A DNA stretch of 19,287 nucleotides from JAFGLY01 sp041309225 (GTDB lineage: Bacteria > Myxococcota_A > UBA796 > JAFGLY01): NCBI GenBank assembly GCA_041309225.1, contig JBFYZZ010000333.1, positions 1 through 19,287 on the forward strand, in the 5' to 3' direction. The notes beneath the pieces were generated by a model that saw only the letters and a list, made by a program, of their open reading frames with translations, had not been told where the DNA came from and did not search any database. The translations under genes were made by a program, and so were the position numbers. Positions 7,817 to 15,859 of the stretch are shown here, piece by piece. Position 1 is the first letter of the stretch. The number at the start of each line of letters is the position of its first letter.

Positions 7817-9856
7817 ATGGACGGCAGACACGGAACGTGGGGCAGGATCCTGCACGTGGATCTCTCGACCGGTGAGGTGGAGGAGGAGCGGCCGGACGCG
7901 CCGTTCTACGAGCGCTTCCTCGGTGGCCTCGGACTGGGGGCCAAGGTCCTGTGGGATCGCCACCGGCCGGGAACCGGGGCCCGCGATCCAGAGTCGATCG
8001 TCGGCTTCCTCCCTGGGCTCCTCGCCGATTCTGGAGCGGTGTTCTGCGGCCGGTTCCTGGTGGTCGGCAAGTCGCCCGCCTCGGGGGGATGGTGCGAGGC
8101 GAACGGAGGGGGGCGGTTCGGGCCGGCCCTGAAACGGTGCGGCGTGGACGGCCTGTTCGTGCGGGGGGCGGCGGATCGCCCCGCGACGCTCGTGCTCGAC
8201 GGCACGGGCGCACGGATCGAGGATGCCTCGGATCTCTGGGGCCTGGACGCCATCGAGACCGAGGCTGTCCTGCGCGCCCGCCACGGGGCGGGGGCCCAGG
8301 TGGCCACCATCGGCGGCGCGGGCGAGCGGGGCAGCGCGCTCGCGGGGGTGGTCACGGATCGGGGTCGGATCGCCGCGCGGGGCGGGCTGGGCGGCGTGCT
8401 CGGCGGGAAGCGGCTCAAGGCGGTGGTGGCGCGGGGCGACCGGCGCATCGGGGTGGCCGATCGGGCCCGGGTCACGGCGCTCACCCGGGCCTTCCTCCGG
8501 CGCACCCCTCCGGAGAGCCCCGTGCAGCCCTTCCTGGACGACCGCCTGCTACACCTTTTCGGCTGGTACATGCGCTCGTCCCCGGTTCAGCTCAGGTCAC
8601 CCGCGTTCCTCTTCCGCGCGGCCATGGCCCGCTTCGGCACGTCCTTCCTCACCGCCATGAGCGCGCTGGACGGCGACGCGCCGGTGCGCAACTGGGGGGG
8701 GATCTCCGACCGGGACTTCCCCCCCGAGCGCGCCCGGCGCATCGGGCCCGAGATCCTCCATGGCCTCGAGTTCCGGAAATACGGCTGCGCCAGTTGCCCC
8801 TTGAAGTGCGGCGCCGAGGTCCGCTGGACCAGCCCGGAGGGGGTGGAACACGCCTCCCACCGCCCGGAGTACGAGACCCTCACGGCCCTGGGCACCCTCT
8901 GTTGCGTGGATGACCTCCAGGTGATCCTGAGGATGAACGATCTGTGCAACCGAGCCGGCATGGACACGATCTCCGCGGGGTCGGCCGTGGCCTTCGCGAT
9001 GGACTGTTTCGAGGCGGGGGTGCTCTCGGCCGCCGACGCGGACGGCCTCGATCTGCGGTTCGGGAACGCGGCCGCCGCCGAGGCACTCGTGGCCCGGATG
9101 GCCCGGAGGGAGGGTCTGGGCGACCTCCTGGCCGACGGCGTGCGGGCGGCGGCCCATCGGATCGGCCCCGGCGCCGAGGCGCTCGCCGTGCACTGCGGGG
9201 GCATCGAGACCCCCATGCACGATCCGAAGTACGACCCGGGTTTCCTGCCGGTCTACGCCTGGGATCCGTCCCCCGGCCGGCACACGATCGCCTCGTTCCA
9301 GTACAACGAGCTCCAACACCTCGAGGCCACCTTTCGGCGGGCCTCGAGCCCGGGGCTCCTCTCGCTGCGGCGGTCCCGGTTCCAGGCCGAGGGCAAGGGC
9401 GAGTGCGTGGCGGTGGGCGCGTTCTACCGGATGCTCCTCGACGTCGCCGGGGGATGCCTGTTCGGGACGCAGATCGGCGGTGGCCTGCCGCTTTGCGCCT
9501 GGATGGACGCCGTCACGGGCATCGAGCGGTCCCCGGACGACCGCCTCGTGGACGGCGAGCGGGTCTACCAGTTGCGGCACGCCTTCAACGTGCGGGAAGG
9601 TCTCCACGCCCGCCGCGACCAGATCCCGCATCCCCGGGTCTGGGGACGCCCCTCCCTGGAGGGCGGTCCCCACCGGGGGGTCACGCTCGACCTCGAGGGG
9701 TACGCGCGCAGCTGGTACGAGGCGCTGCGGTGGGACCCCGTCACCGACCTGCCCCCGCCCGAGCACCTGAGGGCCATCGACCTGCCCGAGGTGGTGGAGG
9801 CACTCGGCGGCCCGGCCGGGGATCAGGGCGCGGCGTACTCGAAGTCGATGGTGTAG
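7817..9856 (+). CDS. Aldehyde ferredoxin oxidoreductase family tungsten/molybdopterin enzyme
   Basis: This 679-residue protein matches the AOR family in length and domain order. It has an N-terminal beta domain beginning 'GRILHVDLSTGEVEEE', 'FLGGLGLGAKVLWD' and 'GRFGPALKRCGVDGLFVRG', then two helical domains. The [4Fe-4S] ligands are predicted as C324-x2-C327-x3-C331 in 'YGCASCPLKCG' and C547 in 'DVAGGC', the second pterin-binding DxxGxC motif. 'CNRAGMDTISAG' (from C377) corresponds to the first pterin motif. Family members oxidise aldehydes to acids or, in some cases, reduce acids, using bis-pterin tungsten in the cytoplasm. The substrate cannot be read from the sequence. The ATG at 7817 has GGAGG four bases upstream. 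Its last 34 bases overlap the opposing lipoprotein gene. No ferredoxin or pterin-biosynthesis gene is nearby. Confidence 0.9.
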   Translation: MDGRHGTWGRILHVDLSTGEVEEERPDAPFYERFLGGLGLGAKVLWDRHRPGTGARDPESIVGFLPGLLADSGAVFCGRFLVVGKSPASGGWCEANGGGRFGPALKRCGVDGLFVRGAADRPATLVLDGTGARIEDASDLWGLDAIETEAVLRARHGAGAQVATIGGAGERGSALAGVVTDRGRIAARGGLGGVLGGKRLKAVVARGDRRIGVADRARVTALTRAFLRRTPPESPVQPFLDDRLLHLFGWYMRSSPVQLRSPAFLFRAAMARFGTSFLTAMSALDGDAPVRNWGGISDRDFPPERARRIGPEILHGLEFRKYGCASCPLKCGAEVRWTSPEGVEHASHRPEYETLTALGTLCCVDDLQVILRMNDLCNRAGMDTISAGSAVAFAMDCFEAGVLSAADADGLDLRFGNAAAAEALVARMARREGLGDLLADGVRAAAHRIGPGAEALAVHCGGIETPMHDPKYDPGFLPVYAWDPSPGRHTIASFQYNELQHLEATFRRASSPGLLSLRRSRFQAEGKGECVAVGAFYRMLLDVAGGCLFGTQIGGGLPLCAWMDAVTGIERSPDDRLVDGERVYQLRHAFNVREGLHARRDQIPHPRVWGRPSLEGGPHRGVTLDLEGYARSWYEALRWDPVTDLPPPEHLRAIDLPEVVEALGGPAGDQGAAYSKSMV

Positions 9857-11313
9857 TCCCGGTCGCCCGCGGGCCCCGCGTACCCGAGGACCACCAGGTA
9901 GTAGGCGGTCTCGGGGTCGAGGGCGAAGCCGAAGTCCGTCTGGGTCGAGAAGACCTCGGGATTGGCGACCCCGGCCGCGTAGGCCCACAGGGCGCCGTCG
10001 GGGCCGTAGAAGAGGACGTCGAGGTCGTCGTCGGCGCTGGTCCAGCCGGTGGACGCGGAGAGGCCCATCGGCTCCGGGACCGTGATCCGGTACACGTCTA
10101 CGTCGCCATCGCCCCAGGCGGGATCGTCGATCGGGTAGGACTGCACGCCGTGGACGATGTCCACGAAGCCCGGCCCGCTGGCCGCGGGCAGTGCGTTGCC
10201 CGCCTTGGCGAGCGTGGCGGGATCGAGCGGCGAGTAGGCCTCCAGGGTCACGACGAGGTCGTTCGGCTCGGTCTCGGTGAACTCCCAGCCGATGACGCGT
10301 GGCCGGACGGTGTCCACCACCACGGCGACCGGCGACGCGACCCGGGGCCCGGTCGGACCCTGCCCGACCAGCCAGCCGCCGACGATCCCGTCCTCGCCGT
10401 GGGCGCTCGTGTCCACCGCCACCGAGGTGGCGCTGAAGAGGGTGCCGGCCGCAATGCTGGCGTTGAGACCCGTGAAGCTGCCACCTGCGAGGTACACGGT
10501 CTCCAGATCCTCGCGGGTGGACCACACCGGAGGCAGCGTGGTGGAGGTGTCGTCCTCCTCCCGCCGGCGCTCGCGCTGCTCCTCCTCCTCCGCGGTGTCG
10601 TGGACGACCTCGCGTACGAAGAGGATCTCGAACGTGCCGCGCCAGCTCGAGGTCTCGCCATCCCACGCCAAGCGCTGGACGGCCGCTCCGCCCACGGGGA
10701 CCGTGTGCGCGGTGGGATCCGGCTCGAGGTATGCGCCGACCATGAACTGGCCGTCGGCCGGGGTGAGCGACGTCACGGTGAAGGTGTAGTCGCCGCTCTC
10801 GAACTCGGTGGAGCGACCCGCCAGGATGCCGATCCCGTAGGTGCCGCCCCGGACCACCGGGATGGCGACGGTCACGACGCCGTGGGTGCCGTTGGACGGC
10901 ACCGAGGCCACCGCCGGAACCTTTCCCTCCTCGTCGACGACCGCGAGGTCGTACAGCTCCACGGTGTAGGTGGTGGCGTCGTTCTCGGTGGACCAGGTGG
11001 TGGTGAACGTGAGCGTGACCTCGAGGTTGCCGTCACCCTGGGCCGCGAGGGTGTAGCGATCCGGATCGCCCATCCGGCCGGGACCCCCGAAGTACCGGGA
11101 GTGGCCGGTCACGTCCATCTGGCGCCAGGTCAGGGGCTCGAGTGCGGTGGCGTTGACCCACTCCCCGTCCTCGACCTTGTCGGAGTCCTCGCCCTCGGTC
11201 CCGGTCCATGGGGGAATCTCGAGGACGCCGCGAATGACGGTCTTGTCCAGGCCCTGCTCCGGGCCAGGGCAGGCGGTGAGCAGCAGGAGGGAGACGGCGG
11301 TGGGGGGGCGCAT
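9823..11313 (-). CDS. PPC-domain lipoprotein, translationally coupled to TonB-dependent receptor
   Basis: This 496-residue protein starts with a short lipoprotein signal, MRPPTAVSLLLLTAC, with acylated C15. Its C-terminal part (about 345-494) has features of a bacterial pre-peptidase C-terminal (PPC) beta-sandwich: 'TEPND' near 348-352, 'DVDVYRITVPE', 'DDDLDVLFYGPDG' and 'AYYLVVLGYAGPAG'. A similar but weaker pattern ('DPDRYTLAAQGDGNLEVTL', 'SGDYTFTVT') appears in the first third, so two related domains are likely. A charged run, 'EEEEQRERRREEDD', lies between them. The ATG at 11313 shares its A with the receptor's TGA stop (TGATG), with a GAGAGGAGAG ribosome site inside the receptor gene, so the two are probably translated together. 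A surface-exposed partner of the receptor is plausible. No catalytic domain is visible. Confidence 0.75.
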   Translation of the reverse strand: MRPPTAVSLLLLTACPGPEQGLDKTVIRGVLEIPPWTGTEGEDSDKVEDGEWVNATALEPLTWRQMDVTGHSRYFGGPGRMGDPDRYTLAAQGDGNLEVTLTFTTTWSTENDATTYTVELYDLAVVDEEGKVPAVASVPSNGTHGVVTVAIPVVRGGTYGIGILAGRSTEFESGDYTFTVTSLTPADGQFMVGAYLEPDPTAHTVPVGGAAVQRLAWDGETSSWRGTFEILFVREVVHDTAEEEEQRERRREEDDTSTTLPPVWSTREDLETVYLAGGSFTGLNASIAAGTLFSATSVAVDTSAHGEDGIVGGWLVGQGPTGPRVASPVAVVVDTVRPRVIGWEFTETEPNDLVVTLEAYSPLDPATLAKAGNALPAASGPGFVDIVHGVQSYPIDDPAWGDGDVDVYRITVPEPMGLSASTGWTSADDDLDVLFYGPDGALWAYAAGVANPEVFSTQTDFGFALDPETAYYLVVLGYAGPAGDRDYTIDFEYAAP

Positions 11314-14069
11314 CAGAACTCTCCTCTCAGACCGAACTGGAAGTACCGGGGATCCTGCCGATCGGTCGGGGTGCCGAACAGGACGTTCCCGGCGGAGTCG
11401 GTGTAGACCGATCCGTCCACGTCGTCCCAGGTGCTGTTCACCGCGGTGATCGTGCGATCGTTGAAGACGTTGAAGCACTCGGCGGTGAGGTCCCACGAGG
11501 TGCCGAGGGCGTCGACCGTGAGGCCCACCTTGAGGTTCGTGACCGAGAAGGCCGGCAGCCGTGCGGGCTCGTCGCCGTCGTCTCCGTAGTTCACCCAGTC
11601 CTGGTAATAGGCGTTGTAGAGGCTCTTCCGATATGGGTACCCGGACCGGAGGCGGACGTCCCATCCGAGCAGGTAGCCGAGGCCCCACCCGTTCCCGAGG
11701 TCCCAGGCCTCGGGATCGCGCCAGGAACCCATGACCTTCACCGAGTGGGGGATGTCGTACCCGAGGATCCCCTCCTCGAACCGACGCTGTTCCGGGATGT
11801 CGAAGAAGAACGTCGCGGCCTGGTCGTCCTGGGTCCCATAGGCGCGGCTCCAGGTGTAGGAGGCGAGCATGCCCCACTTGTCGTCGAACTGCTTCTCGGT
11901 GGTGAACGTGAGCGCGGTGTACGAGGTGTAGACCTCGTCGGGGGTCCGCATCCGGAAGATCGCCTCCGAGGTGCCGTTGCGGTACCCGATGACCTGGGTG
12001 CCGTCCTCGTTCCAGATGAGGTTGACCTCGTCGTCCTCCCAGAAGTTGTGGGCCTTTTCGTAGGCGAAGGTGACGTCCACGGCCCAGCCGTCGACCACCT
12101 CCCGCTCGATCCCCAGGTTCAGCTCGTCGGAGTAGGGGTTCTTGAGGTCGTCCGCAGACAGGTTGCGCGACGCCACCGCGGCCACGGGCGTGTCGGACCA
12201 CGTCCCGGCATCGCCGTCCCAGCCGTAGACCTTGTAACCACCCGGGCTCTCGGTGAGGAAGCTCGACACCGCGAGGAATCCCGTGTCGTAGAACCGGCCG
12301 TAGTAGGCGTGGAGGTTGGTCCGCCCGTCACCGACCACGTCCCAGGCGGCGCCCAGACGGGGCGCGGCGGCGACGTTCTGGAACACCGGTTCCCCGAAGT
12401 CGTTGAGGATCTGCGACCAGTCCACGCGGACCCCGGGGCGGAGGGTCAGGGGTCCGATCTGCCAGACGTCCTGGAGGAATCCGGACGCGAGCCAACCCTG
12501 CAGGTCGGCCTCGAGGTTGGAGTCGTAGACGTACCTGAGCGCGGGCTGGTAGGTGTCGAGGTCGTCGGGCGTGGTCGTCCAGGTCCAGTACTCGAACCCG
12601 TCCTCCAGGCCGGGGATCCGGGTGTAGGAGCGCAGCCACTCCCCCTGGACGCCCGCCTTGAACTCGTGCGAGCCCAGGAAATCGACGTACTGGGTGACCT
12701 TGCTGTTGAGGGAGGCCCGGTTGCGGTTCGTGGTGTAGCCGTAGGGGAACGACCCGTAGGAGTAGCCGTCCGGATCGTAGGCGAACCAGCCGCCCTGGGC
12801 GTCCGCGTCGTTGCAGTCGCCCGTCTCGTCCATGTCCTCGCACTCCCGCCAGCTGTTCGGCACGTAGCTCAGGTGGGTGGCCTGGAAGTACGCCTGGGTC
12901 TCCACCACGGTGCTTCGGGTGGCGGTCCAGAGGTGGCCCAGCGAGGCCAACCACCCGCCCTGCTTCCAGTACAGCTCGCCGCTCGGGAGGGTGTAGACGT
13001 TCTGCTCGCTGTTCTCGATGGCGGTGGGATCCGCCTGGCCGTGCAGCCAGAGCTGGTGGTTGGGGTGGGGCTTCCAGGTGAGCTTGCCGAACAGGTAGGC
13101 GCTGCGCCACTTGCGTGGCAGCATGGCGTCGCTGCCGGTGAGCGGGTCCACCGGCCGGTCCACGGTGGCGGGCACCGAAATCTGGCTGACGAAGTAGTTG
13201 CCCTGGAGGCTCGCGAAGTACCAGAGGCGGTCCTTGAGGATCGGGCCGCCCACGTTGATGGCGAGGCTCTGGTCGTCGAAGGCGATCTCGTCGGGATCCT
13301 CGCCGGGCAGCGGCTTGAAGAGGCGCGTCCAGTCGCTCGAGTAGAGGATCTGGACATCGCCGTGGAACTCGTTCCCGCCGGATCGCGTGATCATGTTGAC
13401 GGCGCCGCCGAGCGCACGCCCGTACTCGGCGTCCATGCCGCCGGTGATCACCTGGATCTCCTCGATGGCATCGAAGTTCATGTTCATCGAGAAGGTGTTG
13501 GTGATCGGGTCGGTGGTGTTGACGCCATCGACATAGTACTGGTTGGAGGAGTCGAATCCTCCGGCGACGTTGGGATTCCCCCCGCCGGTGATGCCCGGGC
13601 TCATCACCATGGCGGTCTGGTAGTCGCGACCCGCGTTCGGGATGTCGCGCAGCATCTCCTTGCTGAGCGTGACCCCCTTGCGGGTGGAGGTGACGTCTAC
13701 GACGGGGACGGTCTCCTCCACCACGATCTCCTCTCCGGCCGTGGCTTGGCGCAGGCGGACCTGGACGGTGATCGTGGCGCCGGCGGCGACGTAGACACCG
13801 TCGGAGACCCACTTCCCGAAACCTGGTTTGCTGGCCTCGATCCGGTAGGTACCGGGGGGCAGGCCGACCGCGCGGAAGGCGCCGGAGGCGTCCGAGGGAC
13901 CGCCGGTGGTGCCCTGCAGGGCCGGGCTCGTGACCACCACGACGGCGCCGGGAATCGGACCCCCGGCCTCGTCCAGCACGGTACCCTTGATCTGCCCCTT
14001 CAGCTCGACGCCCAGCGCAGGGGTGGCGAGGCACAGGCCGAGGAGGATCCACAGGAGCCGTTTCAGCAT
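11313..14069 (-). CDS. Oar-like TonB-dependent outer-membrane receptor
   Basis: This 918-residue protein has a signal peptide (MLKRLLWILLGLCLATPALG). Next comes a carboxypeptidase-regulatory/Cna-B-like domain (about 24-100; 'IKGTVLDEAGGPIPGAVVVV', 'GLPPGTYRIEASKPGF'). A TonB-box-like 'EEIVVEE' precedes a plug domain ('DIPNAGRDYQTAMVMSPGIT', 'YYVDGVNTTDP', 'AEYGRALGGAVNMITRSGGN'). The rest is a long barrel with many Tyr/Trp-rich strands, ending in Phe as outer-membrane barrels usually do. This order is that of Oar-type receptors of Myxococcus and relatives. These import or export large ligands using TonB energy; the ligand here is unknown. The ATG at 14069 follows GAGGTG; a GTG at 14078 is also in frame. 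The downstream lipoprotein overlaps its stop codon by one base. Confidence 0.9.
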   Translation of the reverse strand: MLKRLLWILLGLCLATPALGVELKGQIKGTVLDEAGGPIPGAVVVVTSPALQGTTGGPSDASGAFRAVGLPPGTYRIEASKPGFGKWVSDGVYVAAGATITVQVRLRQATAGEEIVVEETVPVVDVTSTRKGVTLSKEMLRDIPNAGRDYQTAMVMSPGITGGGNPNVAGGFDSSNQYYVDGVNTTDPITNTFSMNMNFDAIEEIQVITGGMDAEYGRALGGAVNMITRSGGNEFHGDVQILYSSDWTRLFKPLPGEDPDEIAFDDQSLAINVGGPILKDRLWYFASLQGNYFVSQISVPATVDRPVDPLTGSDAMLPRKWRSAYLFGKLTWKPHPNHQLWLHGQADPTAIENSEQNVYTLPSGELYWKQGGWLASLGHLWTATRSTVVETQAYFQATHLSYVPNSWRECEDMDETGDCNDADAQGGWFAYDPDGYSYGSFPYGYTTNRNRASLNSKVTQYVDFLGSHEFKAGVQGEWLRSYTRIPGLEDGFEYWTWTTTPDDLDTYQPALRYVYDSNLEADLQGWLASGFLQDVWQIGPLTLRPGVRVDWSQILNDFGEPVFQNVAAAPRLGAAWDVVGDGRTNLHAYYGRFYDTGFLAVSSFLTESPGGYKVYGWDGDAGTWSDTPVAAVASRNLSADDLKNPYSDELNLGIEREVVDGWAVDVTFAYEKAHNFWEDDEVNLIWNEDGTQVIGYRNGTSEAIFRMRTPDEVYTSYTALTFTTEKQFDDKWGMLASYTWSRAYGTQDDQAATFFFDIPEQRRFEEGILGYDIPHSVKVMGSWRDPEAWDLGNGWGLGYLLGWDVRLRSGYPYRKSLYNAYYQDWVNYGDDGDEPARLPAFSVTNLKVGLTVDALGTSWDLTAECFNVFNDRTITAVNSTWDDVDGSVYTDSAGNVLFGTPTDRQDPRYFQFGLRGEF

Positions 14070-14131
14070 GGGAGGCACCTCGTGTTAGGACGGGCGGGCC
14101 GCTCGGTGGCGACCGCCCGCCGTTCCCGGAG

Positions 14132-14160
14132 AGCGTAGCCGGGACCGCGGGGCCCGTCAG
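14132..14160 (-). promoter_or_regulatory. Candidate sigma-70-type promoter of the receptor-lipoprotein unit
   Basis: On the minus strand, CTGACG (14160-14155) and TACGCT (14137-14132) are spaced by exactly 17 bases, about 60 bases upstream of the receptor start. They match consensus at 4/6 and 3/6 positions. A 7 bp inverted repeat (14093-14099 with 14115-14121) would lie in the leader RNA. Confidence 0.28.
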
Positions 14161-14184
14161 CCCTCCCCCTGCTCAGGAGCTCCC

Positions 14185-15063
14185 ATGCGTCGGTTCCTGC
14201 CTCTCCTTCCCCTCTGCGCCCTCGTCGCCTGCCAGGGCGATCCCACCGGCAAGCTGGAGAAGAAGGCCCCGGTCGAGATGCCCACTGCGGCCCAGCAGGC
14301 CCTGCCCGAGGCCCCGTCGGTCCTGACGGAGCTGCCGGCGCCTCCGGACGTGGCCTCCCCACCCGCCGACGCCGAGCGGACCGCCACGGGGCTGGCCTCC
14401 AAGGTGCTCCAGCCGGGCACGGGCCAGGTCCACCCCGGACCCCGCGACCTCGTGGAGGTTCACTACACCGGTTGGACGACCGACGGGAAGATGTTCGACT
14501 CCTCCGTCGTCCGGGGCAAGACCGCCCGCTTCCCGCTCCACCAGGTCATCCCGGGCTGGACCGAGGGTCTCCAGCTCATGGTGACCGGCGAGAAGCGCCG
14601 CCTCTGGATCCCCGAGAACCTCGCCTACAAGGGCCAATCCGGGAAGCCGCCTGGCATGCTCGTGTTCGACGTGGAGCTCCTCGATGTGACCGCGGCCCCC
14701 ACCACCCCGCCCGACGTGGCCGGTCCGCCCGCGGACGCCAGGAAGACGTCCTCGGGCCTCACCTTCAAGCCGCTGCAGCCCGGCACCGGCACGACCCATC
14801 CCGGGCCGACGAGCCTCGTGGAGGTCCACTACTCGGGCTGGACCACCGACGGGGCCATGTTCGACTCGTCCGTGGCGCGGGGCAAGCCGGCCCGGTTCCG
14901 CCTGAACCAGGTGATCCCGGGGTGGACCGAAGGGGTCCAGCTCATGACCGAGGGTGAGCGGATGCGGTTCTGGATTCCCGAGGACCTCGCCTACAAGGGT
15001 CGTCCCGGCAAGCCGGCGGGCATGCTGGTCTTCGATGTCGAGCTGCTGAAGATCGTCCCGTAG
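14185..15063 (+). CDS. Lipoprotein with two tandem FKBP-type peptidyl-prolyl isomerase domains
   Basis: This 292-residue protein has a lipobox signal (ending 'ALVAC', C16), a Pro/Ala-rich linker, and two FKBP domains at about 68-168 and 189-291. Both keep the aromatic pocket of FKBP12. In domain 1 these are Y94, F104-D105, F116, V121-I122, W125, Y148 and F161. In domain 2 they are Y216, F226-D227, F238, V243-I244, W247, Y270 and F283. Both domains therefore look competent for cis-trans isomerisation of prolyl bonds, probably assisting folding of envelope proteins. The domains and the linkers before them ('PPDVA.PPADA') repeat with a period of 122 residues, indicating internal gene duplication. 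The start at 14185 has AGGAG five bases upstream. An endonuclease/phosphatase-family lipoprotein gene follows after 14 bp, so the two are likely co-transcribed. Confidence 0.92.
   Translation: MRRFLPLLPLCALVACQGDPTGKLEKKAPVEMPTAAQQALPEAPSVLTELPAPPDVASPPADAERTATGLASKVLQPGTGQVHPGPRDLVEVHYTGWTTDGKMFDSSVVRGKTARFPLHQVIPGWTEGLQLMVTGEKRRLWIPENLAYKGQSGKPPGMLVFDVELLDVTAAPTTPPDVAGPPADARKTSSGLTFKPLQPGTGTTHPGPTSLVEVHYSGWTTDGAMFDSSVARGKPARFRLNQVIPGWTEGVQLMTEGERMRFWIPEDLAYKGRPGKPAGMLVFDVELLKIVP
14341..15060 (+). repeat. Internal tandem duplication of the FKBP module
   Basis: Two diverged copies, about 14341-14694 and 14707-15060, encode the same linker plus FKBP domain with a 366-base period. Shared peptide stretches include 'GWTTDG.MFDSSV', 'QVIPGWTEG.QLM' and 'GMLVFDVELL'. 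The copies differ at many synonymous and non-synonymous positions, so the duplication is not recent. Confidence 0.85.
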
Positions 15064-15077
15064 GGGCGACCGCACGC

Positions 15078-15851
15078 GTGATCCTCCCAATCCTCGCCAC
15101 CGCGGGTCTCCTGGCCGGGTGCGGGCCGCCGCCGCCGGTCCCGGGGGAGCCCTCGCTGGTGCTGCTCACGTGGAACGTCCACTTCGAGGTGTCCGGGGAT
15201 CCGGAGGCCTCCCGCGTGATCCGGGAGGCCGGCGCGGATCTGGTCCTGCTCCAGGAGACCAATCCCGAGTGGCAGGCCCGGCTCGAGACGGACCTGGCCG
15301 GCCTCTACCCCCACCGGCACTGGGTCGATGCCGGTGTCAACGGAGGCATCGCGCTCCTGTCCCGGACGCCGCTCGACGAGGTCGAGTCCCTCCCCTCCCC
15401 CGTGGGCTGGTTCCCCGCGTTGCGGGCCGTCGCCTCCACCGGGATCGGGCCGATCCAGGTGCTCGGGGTCCACCTCCATCCGCCGGTGAGCGAGAGCGGC
15501 TCGTTCCTCACGGGCGTGTTCACCAGCGGGGAGGCCCGCCTGGCGGAGATCTGCGACCACCGCTGCGCCCTCCTGCCGGGCATCCCGACGGTGATCGCGG
15601 GCGATTTCAACGCCGGGGCCTGGGAGCCGTCCGTCCGGGTGCTGGCTGAGGAGGGATGGCGCGACGCGGTGTCCGCGGTCCATCCGCTCGCTCCGACCTG
15701 GCGAGGCCGAATCCGGGGCATCCTGCCCTTCGCCGCCCAGCTCGACCACGTCCTCCTGCCCCCCGATTTCCGTGCGGTGGACGTCCGGATCCTGCACGAC
15801 GGGCCCTCGGACCACTGGCCGGTCCGGGTGGTCCTTGCGCGGACCCCGTGA
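15078..15851 (+). CDS. Endonuclease/exonuclease/phosphatase-family lipoprotein
   Basis: This 257-residue protein carries the active-site landmarks of the metal-dependent EEP superfamily (DNase I, exonuclease III, sphingomyelinases, inositol phosphatases). These are N33 in 'LTWNVHF', E60 in 'LLQETN', H132 in 'GVHLHPP', D176/N178 in 'GDFNA', and D245/H246 in 'SDHWP'. All are present, so a phosphodiesterase or phosphatase activity using Mg2+ is likely. The N-terminus, MILPILATAGLLAGC, is a short lipoprotein signal with acylated C15, placing the enzyme outside the cytoplasm. The substrate (nucleic acid, phospholipid or other) cannot be told. The start is GTG at 15078, the only one that keeps the signal peptide; its ribosome site is weak (GGGG about a dozen bases upstream), suggesting dependence on translation of the FKBP gene 14 bp upstream. 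It converges on a methyltransferase gene with an 8 bp gap. Confidence 0.85.
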   Translation: MILPILATAGLLAGCGPPPPVPGEPSLVLLTWNVHFEVSGDPEASRVIREAGADLVLLQETNPEWQARLETDLAGLYPHRHWVDAGVNGGIALLSRTPLDEVESLPSPVGWFPALRAVASTGIGPIQVLGVHLHPPVSESGSFLTGVFTSGEARLAEICDHRCALLPGIPTVIAGDFNAGAWEPSVRVLAEEGWRDAVSAVHPLAPTWRGRIRGILPFAAQLDHVLLPPDFRAVDVRILHDGPSDHWPVRVVLARTP

Positions 15852-15859
15852 CCGGCGGA

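Noticed and set aside
8944..11406. Plus-strand open frame of 820 codons overlapping the AOR gene and opposite the PPC-domain lipoprotein
   Set aside because: It starts inside the AOR gene in another frame and has no recognisable motif. The AOR and lipoprotein frames are both better supported.
11745..14138. Plus-strand open frame of 797 codons opposite the TonB-dependent receptor
   Set aside because: The opposite strand has a full-length receptor with clear domains; this frame has only shadow composition.
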